From Lineus longissimus (taxonomy: Eukaryota > Nemertea > Pilidiophora > Heteronemertea > Lineidae), in NCBI RefSeq assembly GCF_910592395.1, contig NC_088318.1:6346756-6410755 (forward strand): a DNA stretch of 64,000 nt, written 5' to 3'. Below the pieces are notes generated by a model. That model was not told the origin of the DNA and did not search any database. It was given only the letters and a program-made list of their open reading frames with translations. Position numbers and translations under genes: made by a program. Positions 9,787 through 22,900 of this stretch are shown piece after piece. Position 1 is the first letter of the stretch. Every line of letters begins with the position of its first letter.

Positions 9787-10927
9787 TAAGCCATTAACCA
9801 GTACCAGGGTCCCGGTTTGGCGGGTTCGGTTCCTCATCGAACTTAAACTTGTAAACTTGAAACTTGTAATCTTGTAAACTTGTAAACTTGTATGTCCAGT
9901 CTGTGGGCGCCAGAGCCAGCCCAACAATCGACTTAATAAATTCTTCTCACCAGGCCCAGGGGATAAGGCATAAACTTTCACACTATCTTGGTCATTGAGA
10001 TTGGTAGAGCTGAAAAAATTCTTCACTCCATAAAATTTTCAGCAGGCTTTATCATACCGATCTCGCCAATAACCATCTTAATTCACAACAACAGCAACAG
10101 CGAAAAATCGTGATGTCGTTGCCGAAACGTTGATGAGATTCCTAGAATTGGATGCTGGCAATGTTCTAAGGCTGTTCAATCCTGATTGCTGCAAGTGCAA
10201 TGTGTCTGAAGGTTGTCCTTTTCACAAGAGGTTGGAAATGTCGTGTGGCAGGGCGTATTGAACACCCCTGTTATTGAAGGATTTGTGTGCAGGAGAAGAA
10301 TGTTTATTGTATTGTATCAAAAATTTATAACTGATAATCAGGTCACAAGGGGACAGTGAATTCGAGGTATACTGTGTGTACGCAGTAAGACATCCCACAA
10401 TGCACCTACTGCACATGAGCAGTAGGCATTACAGAAATCCCGGGAAAAAATAGAAGACTGTCGAAAAAGTTACCAAGATCTAATATATCCCCTAATACCG
10501 GTAAAAGCATAATTCCACATATAGAAACTGACATACCTTATCTTGTGTGTCACAGTTTTATTGGTAAAAGCAATATTATACATTAGTATGTTTTGAAAAA
10601 GATCAAATTCGGAGGAAAATGCGATATTTGGGCCAGTTTTCTAAGGCCATTTAAAGAAAATTCCACGGTGAAAATAAATATTCAACAGTGGAAAGGTCAA
10701 TGACATAGTCTTCTATGCAAAAAAGTAGTTAAACCAAACATGCAAATCGGCTGAACGGTTTTACCAAACATTTACTACTGTAAAAACACAGTATGTCGGT
10801 ACCAACTGAGCATGCTTGTTCCTGATATATGCAGTACGTCAAGGTACTTCCTGCTTACTGCAAATGCACTGCCACTGTCCCTTCTGACCTGATAATGGTT
10901 TTTATATCATTTCTTGTAATCTTTCAG
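9787..10927. other. Region upstream of gene B first recognised exon
   Basis: Holds a short minisatellite of AACTTGTA-like units (about 9841-9892) and otherwise unique AT-rich DNA. I looked for a signal-peptide exon for gene B and found none I could support. Confidence 0.4.
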
Positions 10928-10939
10928 ATTTCAATCAAA

Positions 10940-13900
10940 ATGATGTCGGCAAAAAATGATTGTGCTTCAAACAATGATGGCGCATTTAAATATAAGAGTT
11001 ACAAATGTGCATCTGGACAATGTGTGTTTTCGTCTGCAAGCTGTACTAGTAAGTACCTACCGTCTCAGTGTGTCATATACAGAGGGGAGAAGTCTAAAGT
11101 CTAGTGGCATTTTCAGATACTAAGAAGCAGATTAGCATTAAGCATATTCAGGTGCAAAAAGCTTTAATAGGAGGGGTCCTTTTTCGGGAAAAAGAATTAA
11201 ACATTTGTCTCCCCATGAAAAAAATCCTGGTGGAAACCCAACTTACCTCCAGTTGGGTATCAATTCCTTAAACCCGCCGTTCCCCTATGGCATGCCAAAG
11301 TGGAATTTATTCAGGACAAAATTTTTACATCTGGACTGAATCTTATGCCAAAATCACGCTACGAATTGCGAAACTGTACAAAAATTTATCTCGGGACAAA
11401 ATTTTTACCATAACTGATTCCTAACCGTTTAATTTTTAGCTCACCTCTGGGGAGCTTATACAATATTGTGGCGTTCGTCGTCCGTTAGCGGAGCACGTTT
11501 CGCCACCGCTAGGGCTAGATGGCTAAAACTTGGTGTGATGGTAACTTTGGGCAATATCCCCAGGCTCGTTTTTCTTTTTCGCGATATGACGTACTTTCTG
11601 GCCTCCAGGCGGCCATCTTGGAAATTGGTTTTCTTCCTTTTTGAAGCTAATGATTGTATGTAGACTGGTAGAGTGACAAAATTTTTATAGTTGGTGTATC
11701 TAATATAAGGTTAAATGACATATTACCCGGGTTTTTGATTTGACCTACTTTTCAAGGTCACAGAGGTCAAAGTTCACTAAATCACCGATTGGTGGCACGT
11801 TTCCTTTCTATTTGAGCTAGAAGGTTCTAAACTTGTGAGGACATATATCTAGGGACCCTCTATTCTACCCCAAAAATTTGTCCTGCTCGGACTTCAAATT
11901 TGGTCGCCAGGCAACCATCTTGAAAATTAAACAAAGTCGGATTGCAACCAAATTTCATGTGATTGTGTATACTCTCTACAACGTCCCTGATTTTCAGTCA
12001 AATCCATTGACCAATATATGGCCATCTTGAAATATAATCAAAGTCCTTTTACTCCGAAACTAATGATCGGATTGCAACCAAACTGCATGTGATTATGTAT
12101 GTAATTTTCAGTCAAACTCCATGACAATTATGGCCGCCAGGCCGCCATCTTGAAAATTCAACGAAGTGCTATTACTCCTAAACTGTTGAACAGAGGTCAA
12201 CGAATTTCCATGTGACATGTACACTCTTCAATAACCCTGAAATTCAGTCAACTTTATAACCAAAATGCTAAACTTAGATGGTACCGGTAATTTTCTTTTG
12301 TGCCATTGAGCCAAGAAGAAGAATATTATTCAATGGAATCAAAACTGGTGAAACTAGCCTGAAACGGTTCTCCCCATATTCACTACAAATGACATGCATT
12401 ACATTACCCGAGGTGAGCACATGGACCATTTCATTTTAATCTGTGGAGTAAATTTCCAATTCATTCTGCTGTGAAAAGGGTCCTGAACAATGTTTTTTGA
12501 ATTTCTACAAGAAAACGGCTTCCTGCATTGATTTGAAAACTAATTTCCTAAATAAATTCTGCTTGGGCATGCCATACTCCCCATATCCTCGTTGACCACC
12601 AAGTCAAGTCAAGTCTGGGCATCACAATCAGCACGTGCCACATTGCAAGGGACAACAAACATCTCTCAACAAGGGTGGGATGTCGGGATGCGAGGGGCAC
12701 TCCAACCAATGGTGCTTCTTTGGATCTGACACAACATCAGTAATAATTACTGATATCATCAATCAGACTGCCAGTGCAATAATCTCTTTCCAAAAATATC
12801 TCTTGACTTGGGGAGATTTTATGAAATATTGTCTGACTACATCACTACAGTGCATGCACCCACAATGATATTGTGTTCTCTCTTTCAGCCTCAAGTAACT
12901 GTACCATGAAAAGTTCATATAGAAGACACTACTGTCCTAGTAGTGGATGGTGTGAAATGAGAGATGCTAGTTGTAGTAAGTAAACACACCATGTAACCAC
13001 ATTACAGTAGAACCTCTCTATCAAGGACACCCTCGGGACTGACAAGGGTTGTCCTTAATAGAGAGGTGTCCTGATTAGAGTGGTCAAATTGAATGGATAC
13101 AGCCAATTTGGGACCAAACCTAGTGTCCTTAATTGAGAGGTTGTCCTTAATAGAGAGGTGTCCGCTAAGGGAGGTTCCACTGTATTGGGATTGACTTCCC
13201 AGTGTCCCCAACATCATTGTCTTGACGTCATTACTTAGACACCCAGTAACTGCTGTTTGCCCACACTTGGCCGCATGCAGCTTTGTGACAGAGGCGGCTT
13301 TGGTGATTGGGCATACCAAGGGCAAGGGTACTACACCTACAGTCTGTACAAGAAGTGGGGGAATGGAGGCACACTGCTATTTAAGGTCTTTAGTCATAAT
13401 GATAAAAAAAACGTACTTTACTTGAATGATATTTTCCTGTGTTGGGCTTAACCTGGTCACGTGGTTGCGAAATTGGGTCTGTTTTCACGATCTATAGCGC
13501 CCGCTTACAACCGCCAAAGTCCGGTACCGAGGCGCCATCTACCTAGGCATGCTCTAACTGACCCTACTGTACATCAAACACGCTAAAACAAGCAATAAAC
13601 TAGCGTCCCAGCTCAAGGGAATAAAAATATCACTGAGACCGACCTGTCGGTCGTTGGGGAAAAAGCGTTATTTCAAAATGACCGACTGGTCGGTCACCGG
13701 GATTCAAGAGGTTAAGTTAATAGCAGTGTTTGTTTTATGAACTTCAGTAATCAGTAAGAAATAGTCATGTGGTGTTCAGACCACTTGTTTCACTCTTGTC
13801 ACATTTTTGCAAGTTACTCTTCTTTGCAGTTCGGCCTTGTGGGTTCAAAAATAGCTATCACAAATACAACAGCCAGTGCACTGGTTATCCAGGATTGTGT

Positions 13901-16900
13901 GCAAAAACTTCGTACAGTTGCCGTGAGTACAATTTTCCCTCTACCAACTTTCCCAGCTTCGTACAGATATCTTTATCATTCTTCTCTGCAATTTGGCCTT
14001 GTCTGATAAAAAAAAACAACTGAGTTGACAAATGTGACCATCACAAAACATTTAATCGGGTATAGTCACCAGGCCAAGTATTGAGTAATCGCTGACAATT
14101 GTATTGTATCTTCTTCTTAGCATTCGATTTACTATTTATGGATACAACCAGGCCTGTGTCTCTTATAAACCTAGCTGTCTTATCCTCCCTTGATCCCCAG
14201 AGCTTAGTCTCCAATGATGCACCGTATGGCCAAGTGGCTAGTCTCTCGGTTTCCAAGAGTGGGCAGTTCTGGAGTACATGCGCTGGTGTCTGATCAGATA
14301 TGTCGCACTGGCACCTTCTAAACTCAGCCATGTTCATCCAGCCATGTATTGTACGAAATTATGTGAATATTGGTCCACTTTCTGATAACTTAATGATTTA
14401 AATTTGATCCTAAAACATATTATTTGCTCAATCTGTCAATTTGGCAAAGATTTATTCAAAAAGACATATCTAAGTACCGGGTAACTTTTCCGAATTCGAT
14501 TTTCTCAGTAGATATGTACATTATCTTGAAAGCTTGATGTTATATTCCCAGAGCACCTTTATCATGAATGTCTCCAGCACCGTACTGTTCAGAAGCTTAC
14601 ACCTTCAGCCATGTCAGCTATATCGAATATGTGTGTCTCTGTGTGACAGAAAGTGCAACTTGATACCCATTTTCTAATAATTTGATTGGTGATGAATATG
14701 ATCTGAAACGTATTTGAGACACAACAAGTAAGGTACCATCTACCAGGACGTGTTGTCCATGATGTTAAGACCAAGAGGAGCTGTGGTGCGCAATCTATGG
14801 ATCCAGTTTGACTCTTTTCGGAGTCGGAGGTCTCTTGTTGTGTAGGTGTAGGCTGTGCCAGTTTCCAGTAGCGTATCTTCAACATGATCTAAAACGTTTG
14901 CATCATTGTTAGGCAAAGGAAAATGCGACATATCTTTTTTCTTCCTGACTTGAATTGTGAAGTGAAATGGCTATAATATTGATTGATCACACCATCCAAA
15001 TTTCACTTCAGTGTTTTATTTCCTTGTCATTCCAGCACCTGTGTGTTCATTTACTCAGCCATACAAATGCCTGAAGGAGAGGAAATGCGCAAAAGGACCA
15101 AATTGGTGTGGTGAGTATGTACAACCAATGTTCAATGAAACTATGTTCTGGGGGCGGCGGGGGCAAAGACCTCCCTTGGCAAAACAAGTACATTTATCTA
15201 ATTCTAATGACATATATTTTTTCAGTGGCCCTTTTGGGGCAATGGCCTCCCGCCTAACCGAAAATGAAAGGAATGATGTTGGAGCCTTAGGGTCTTTGCT
15301 CCTTCTTTATTACAACACACCAAACTGATGCTTTTTTAGGGAGATACTTGCTATGGAAAATGACAGGAATGAGGTTGAGCCTTAGTTTCAGGCATAGCCT
15401 ATATCAAATTTGGATTGCTAAGTAAGGGTAAAGGTTACATTTTTAAGGCTGGTCAGGGTTAGTAGCAAAAATGAAACAGTTGGTTCGGGTAAGTGGAAGG
15501 GCGACTGTCGGGGTTGGGATTTTTCCCACAATGTTTTTGCTCCTGAACAGTCAGTGCATGTAATGTTGGTTGAAAAAGGTTTTGCAGACACCTTGCAGAT
15601 TGGACCAAGGAGACAGAACCCTGGTGCATCGAACTCAGGAATTGTAGGCACCTCTTTATAACGGTATATAGGGAACATAGCACACAGCTACGCTCAATTC
15701 TCAAGTATGGTGTAGCTATATTTTTGGTCACTTTTCTTTCAGTTTATTGCAGTGGACATCGATGCAGGTCAGATGGAAAATGTATCCGTTCTTATAAGAA
15801 ATGTGATGGGAATGCAGACTGCAGTGATGGCTCAGATGAGCTTTCTTGTTACACGGCACCTGGCCCAGAAGTAAATGGTAATGAAAGTGGAATGGGTAAG
15901 TTCATGGTGAGGTTTTGCATACAGGTGTCAGTTACGTTATTCTTTATCAGTGAGCTTTAGCACTCTTATATTGAAGGCTGCATACAATGTCGAGCATACC
16001 CGTTGTAACACTTTGACGCAATGAATCAGTGTTGTAGTTTGAGCCCATCCCATTCCCTTATGCATTGTAACTCCAGAAATACCTGAAAAAGGTTATTTCT
16101 GATCACAATACGTTCCATTTCTGTCACTATTTCCTCTCAAAAAATGTCCATAGTAAATCATCCGAACAAAACTCCACATAAAATGTCACAAATCGAAATT
16201 TTGGTTAAAATTGTCGAATATTTGGCCTCAGAGTTGAATGTAAATCATAATGATTTCTGATATTTTCCATAGTTGTGATAAAAATTGGTACTTAATGAGG
16301 TGTTCGTGTCATAAACTGAAATGTTGTGAAACAGAAAACCTGCATAAATTTGGTCTCATGGAAGATCTATTAAACTCGAGCTCATGTGTTTTAGACTTGT
16401 TCTTCAGTTGATATGAAGAACAGGGGAGGAATACTGGGCTAAGCCCACCACTGTGGCCAAAACACTCTGGGACTACATCTACGGCAGTATTTTTAGCTCA
16501 GCTGACAAAGTCAGCTGAGCTTGTCAAACAAGCTGCTCAGTGGCGTCCGTCTGTCAGTCCGTCCGTCCGTCCGTCCGTCCGTCCGTCCGTTAAACCCATG
16601 GTGCACATTTTGTAACCGTAAGACCTAGAGACTTCAATTTTGCATTTCTGGGTACTTCTGGTCAAACTCTACTTTCAAAACAAAATTTGTCGCCATTCGA
16701 CCTACTTCCTGCGAGCGAGAGCGCATGAAGGAAACTGGCCTATATCGGCCTAGGAGCAGCAGAATTAGTCGAAATATGCTTTAATATTAAGATAAAATTC
16801 TTGAAAAACTATTTTATTGAGAAAAAGTTCAAAATTTTAACAGGAGAGGGCGCTACCTGCCTTTTAATTATTTCTGCTGATTCAAATTCCCGCCCGATGA

Positions 16901-19900
16901 CGTCAGCCATCAATGAAGTCTCCTATTTGCCAGTTCTCAAAACATGGCAGCTACACAAAAAAGCAGCAGTAGCTCCAGGAATAAATCACTGTTCACTTCA
17001 GCTTCGTAATCGATTGTACCCCCACTTTATTGTGTTTTGTGTGGTGTTCCTATTCAATCAACGATGTGAGGCCTTATTATGTTGGTTTTAATTGAGAAGG
17101 TGCATTTTAGCGGCCTACGAAATACCGAAGCGGAGACAAAATGGCGGCATGTTGTTTACTCGATCCATGTGCAATAATCTTGGAGCTCAATGACACTCAG
17201 CTCGATGACGATGGCCCGCTACCGATCAGGGTTCGGAGAGCGCGATCGCTGCTGGGAACCTTTTGGTCGCTCGTGGGACCCGCTTTGATGATCGCCGCCC
17301 AGACCCTCACGTGACCAATTCTCCATTTAAGATGCTGCTACTGCGCATGCGTTATCTATGTGTGGAGCATGGTCAGGCGGTGCATCAACATGACGGCAAT
17401 CTTATTTGAATATTCTATTAATAGATAAATTTAACCCTTTCGTGGTATTTACGCGCTCAACATGGCCAGGGTGAGATCGGGTGAGATGGATCGAGTTGCG
17501 CGACTGGGTCTTCGTCAGTGGGCGGGGGGCGCCGGGATCTGTGGTTTCTTGTGATCTTGAGCTGTTATTATTATGAACTAACATGTAGACTACTATCTTC
17601 ACTGTACTGCTGACACCAGGTTACTAGTATTATCGTGCTTGCCCTCTTGTAGTAGGCCTAAGGACTTTTCATTTAAGCACTAAAATTATTGAATTTTTCT
17701 CTGAAATCTACGTTGGCTGGGAAAGGACATCGAAAAAAAAAAATTCTCGGCGGGACGACTTATTAAGTCGGGGGGGACGACTTATTATCTCGGGGGACGA
17801 CTTAGTAAGTCGGGGGGACGACTTAGTAAGTCGGGAGGACGACTTAGTAAGTCGGGGGGGACGACTTATTAAGTCGGGGGGGACGACTTATTAAGTCGGG
17901 GGGGACGACTTATTATGTCGGGGGGGACGACTTATTATCTCGGGGGGGACGACTTAGTAAGTCGGGGGGACGACTTATTATCTCGGGGGGGGGGGACGAC
18001 TTATTAAGTCGGGGGGGGGGGACGACTTATTAAGTCGGGGGGGACGACGAATTATGACAGCGAGGGCGATGCCTGGCTGTGACTGTCTCATCTCTCTCGC
18101 CATATCAATAACTAGGCAGTGCGGCGAAGACTGATGCGGCCTAGCTGTGACTGTCTCATCACTCTCATCATGTTGTCAACACGGTGGAGCAGCCAGGACT
18201 GATTCGGCCTAGCTGTGACTTCCTAATCTCTCTCATCATGTTGTCAACACGGTGGAGCAGCCAGGACTGATTCGGCCTAGCTGTGACTTCCTAATCTCTC
18301 TCATCATGTTGTCAACACGGTGGAGCAGCCAGGACTGATTCGGCCTGGCTGTGACTTCCTCATCTCTCCCACCATGTTGACAACTTGGCAGAGCAGCCAA
18401 GACTGATTTGGCCTGGCTGTGACTGTCTCATCTCTCTCACTATAATTATTGTCAACTACGTTGTAAACATAATGCTCAAAATTAATTCATGAAAAAGGCA
18501 GTAGGGCAATATTATTATTAAGTTGTCAAATGGTGAGAGAGATGAGGAAGTCACAGCCAGGCCAAATCAGTCCTGGCTGCTCTGCCAAGTTGTCTACATG
18601 GTGAGAGAGATGAGACAGTCACAGCCAGGCCAAATCAGTCTTGGCTGCTCTGCCAAGTTGTCTACATGGTGAGAGAGATGATACAGTCACAGCCAGTGTG
18701 TCTTCTTAAGGATAACAGTGATTACTGCCAATTATCTATCAAGACTATCCAGATAACCAAGTTGATCGCTGCTGGGGACCCTCAGTGTGTCTCCTTAAGG
18801 ATAACAGTGATTACTGCCAATTATCTATCAAGACTATCCAGATAACCAAGTTGATCGCTGCTGGGGACCCTCAGTGTGTCTCCTTAAGGATAACAACGAT
18901 TACTGCCAATTATCTATCAAGACTATTCAGATAACCAAGTTGATCGCTGCTGGGGACCCTCAGTGTGTCTCCTTAAGGATAACAACGATTACTGCCAATT
19001 ATCTATCAAGACTATTCAGATAACCAAGTTGATCGCTGCTGGGGACCCTCAGTGTGTCTCCTTAAGGATAACAGTGATTACTGCCAATTATCTATCAAGA
19101 CTACTCCGATAACCAAGTTGATCGCTGCTGGGGACCCTCAGTGTGTCTCCTTAAGGATAGCAGTGATTACTGCCAATTATCTATCAAGACTACTCCGATA
19201 ACCAAGTTGATCGCTGCTGGGGACCCTCAGTGTGTCTCCTTAAGGATAGCAGTGATTACTGCCAATTATCTATCAAGACTACTCCGATAACCAAGTTGAT
19301 CGCTGCAGGGGACCCTCATTGTGTCTCCTTAAGGATAGCAGTGATTACTGCCAATTATCTATCAAGACTATCCAGATAACCAAGTTGATCGCTGCTGGGG
19401 ACCCTCAGTGTGTCTCCTTAAGGATAACAACGATTACTGCCAATTATCTATCAAGACTATCCAGATAACCAAGTTGATCGCTGCTGGGGACCCTCAGTGT
19501 GTCTCCTTAAGGATAACAGTGATTACTGCCAATTATCTATCAAGACTACTCCGATAACCAAGTTGATCGCTGCTGGGGACCCTCAGTGTGTCTCCTTAAG
19601 GATAGCAGTGATTACTGCCAATTATCTATCAAGACTACTCCGATAACCAAGTTGATCGCTGCTGGGGACCCTCAGTGTGTCTCCTTAAGGATAGCAGTGA
19701 TTACTGCCAATTATCTATCAAGACTACTCCGATAACCAAGTTGATCGCTGCAGGGGACCCTCATTGTGTCTCCTTAAGGATAGCAGTGATTACTGCCAAT
19801 TATCTATCAAGACTATCCAGATAACCAAGTTGATCGCTGCTGGGGACCCTCAGTGTGTCTCCTTAAGGATAACAACGATTACTGCCAATTATCTATCAAG

Positions 19901-22900
19901 ACTATCCAGATAACCAAGTTGATCGCTGCTGGGGACCCTCAGTGTGTCTCCTTAAGGATAACAACGATTACTGCCAATTATCTATCAAGACTATTCAGAT
20001 AACCAAGTTGATCGCTGCTGGGGACCCTCAGTGTGTCTCCTTAAGGATAACAACGATTACTGCCAATTATCTATCAAGACTATCCAGATAACCAAGTTGA
20101 TCGCTGCTGGGGACCCTCAGTGTGTCTCCTTAAGGATAACAGTGATTACTGCCAATTATCTATCAAGACTACTCCGATAACCAAGTTGATCGCTGCTGGG
20201 GACCCTCAGTGTGTCTCCTTAAGGATAGCAGTGATTACTGCCAATTATCTATCAAGACTACTCCGATAACCAAGTTGATCGCTGCTGGGGACCCTCAGTG
20301 TGTCTCCTTAAGGATAGCAGTGGTTACTGCCAATTATCTATCAAGACTACTCCGATAACCAAGTTGATCGCTGCTGGGGACCCTCAGTGTGTCTCCTTAA
20401 GGATAGCAGTGATTACTGCCAATTATCTATCAAGACTACTCCGATAACCAAGTTGATCGCTGCTGGGGACCCTCATTGTGTCTCCTTAAGGATAGCAGTG
20501 ATTACTGCCAATTATCTATCAAGACTATCCAGATAACCAAGTTGATCGCTGCTGGGGACCCTCAGTGTGTCTCCTCTCTCATAACAGTTTTATTGCCATG
20601 AATAAATCACTACTGCTCACATGACCAAGTTGATCGCTGCTGGGGACCCTCGGTGTGTCTCCTTAAGGATAACAGTGATTACTGCCAATTATCTATCAAG
20701 ACTATCCAGATAACCAAGTTGATCGCTGCTGGGGACCCTCAGTGTGTCTCCTTAAGGACAACAGTGATTGCTTTCAGAGCCGTAGAAGATCTGCCACTCG
20801 TACGGTTTTCTTATTGGAACCCTCAGCGTGTATCCGCTAAGATAGCAGTGATTACCGGTACAGTGAAATACGTCATCCGAACAGCAAAGACGAAGCAAAA
20901 ACTCTAGGTACTGTCAAATGTGAAAAAAATTTATTGTACAAGAAAAGTTACATAATTAATAGCACAGTACAAGAAACTTTACATACACGGACATGTAATA
21001 TGCGTAAAGTACCGACATGATAGTTGATTGTGATTGTGACGACTACAGATACATCAATGCGGGGGGAAAAGCCCATAATTCGTTATAAACCCTCAAAGAA
21101 GCCTTGGCAAACCCATACCATAGATAAAAATCCTCTGGTTGTGACATTGTCCTCAACCGCTCAAGGTGAGACCTTTCCCAAACACACCAAACCCCTCACC
21201 TGCAGTGCCATCTGTACGAAAGGTGATGAACTAAGTATTTACTTGCAGTTGCACAGCTATCACAAGAGTGTCTACAAAACCAAGACCCAAGACCCAAGAC
21301 CTACAAAACCAAGACCAAAGACCCAAGATGTTGATGGGTCTTGGTTTTGTAGGTCTTGGTTTTGTAGGTGGGGGTCTTGGTTTTGTAGGTCTTGGGTCTT
21401 GTAGACACCCACACGGGTGTCTACAAAACCAAGACCTACAAAACCAAGACCCATCAACATCTTGGGTCTTGGGTCTTGGTTTTGTAGGTCTTGGGTCTTG
21501 GGTCTTGGTTTTGTAGACACCCCTATCACAAAAGTACAGACAGTACATCATAATACAGTGTACATAGTTACATGAATATTACAAGATAAACGACATAATC
21601 AATCAATCCTAGGCCTATACGCTTCGGATAACAAAGTTGATCTCAACATTTTTCCTCGAACTTATCAATGAACAGTGATTGTTGCCAATAATCAATCAAT
21701 AGTAACAAGGTTGATCACTATTAGTATTAGGCCTAAATATGACCTGTCAAATCACATTAATATATAATTTGCCGGGATAAATCACATTAAAATATAATTT
21801 GCCGGGATAAAATTTGCTAAATAGTAAAATCACGACATGGGTATTGATCTTATTAGGGCCTACAGTGTGATGCCTATGTCTGTAGATTAAACAGTTCCGA
21901 GCGGACAAAAACATATTTATTATATGATATTAGTATCCACAATTACGGATCACAAACGCTTATCATTTATCGTATAAATCTATACTCAAATATATCTATA
22001 GCCCCCATATTCCCTGGTCCTCCCCCACTGCTTTTCGGTCAACGGCCATGATACCATCATCCTAACTATAACCCCCACCCCACCCTGGCTATAGACCTCC
22101 ACGGCGCCTTCCCCCATATTACGATATTAGTATCCATCAACCACGGATCACGCACGCTTATCATTTATCGTACAAGTTTATACTCAAATACACAGGGAAA
22201 GCATTAAATATGCAGGTCGACCGCCGCCTGGAACAACACCGTCGCCATCTATTAACACGCGGGTCACGTGAGGGTCTGGGCGGCGATCATCAAAGTGGGT
22301 CCCACGACGACCAAAAGGTTCCCAGTAGCGATCGCGCTCTCCGAATGCATATGCCGCTACCTGGCTACGGGCTAGTACTACGGTAGTCTGGTAGGCGATA
22401 TTATCACCAGTTCGTTTCAGTGGTAGTCGTAAGGTCTTTAGGGACTACTTTCAGAAATTAGTTCTTGAAAATTTGGCCACATTTCTGTGAAAACGATATC
22501 GGAAGTGCATGCTCTGTTATTCGCGATGACATCGCCGATGTATTTTGAAGTGGAGAATTCCCACAGTATGTGCAGTGAATCGGCATGATTCTGTTCGCCT
22601 ATTAAGTTTTAGTTCTACGATTCTTTCATGAGTAAAAAGTAGACATTCTAAGCAATACAATAATGTCACTCCCATAAAAATTGATTGGAAATTGAGGGAG
22701 CTACGGCACTCTTTTCGGCAACTGACAGCGCTGAAAAAATACATTGCATACTGTATACAATACCAAATAGCGTAGGGAATCACCAGAAATGACGTCATCG
22801 CTGGTCTAAATAGAAAACTACGGTGGCGCAGTAGAGCACAAGAAAAGGTTTAGCATTAACTTCGTCATGCAAGCTTCAGCAACAAAACGATTTCTCATGA

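Larger units (their letters stand above)
17224..22353. mobile_element. 5.1-kb satellite-filled element with inverted ends, intron 5 of gene B
   Basis: Segments 17232-17316 and 22262-22345 are inverted copies of about 85 bp (TTCGGAGAGCGCGATCGCT...), with a few differences. Eight bases beyond each lies the identical octamer CCGCTACC (17216-17223 and 22354-22361), an apparent 8-bp target duplication, although the outermost 8 bp on each side do not match as inverted repeats. The interior has no credible gene. It holds a 20-bp minisatellite, inverted 68-bp arrays, an 89-bp satellite and a nested foldback element. An 8-bp duplication is typical of hAT and near the MULE range; the superfamily is undecided. 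Confidence 0.65.

Noticed and set aside
18694-20823. CRISPR-like regularly spaced repeats
   Set aside because: Whole 89-bp units are tandem with no unique spacers, and the context is an animal intron.
21024-21551. Frames encoding repeats of TKPRPKTQDLQNQD type on both strands
   Set aside because: By-product of the foldback element; similar repeats read in both strands because of the palindrome.
17232-22345. Autonomous transposon with a hidden transposase
   Set aside because: No frame longer than about 126 codons and none resembling a transposase; interior is tandem repeats.
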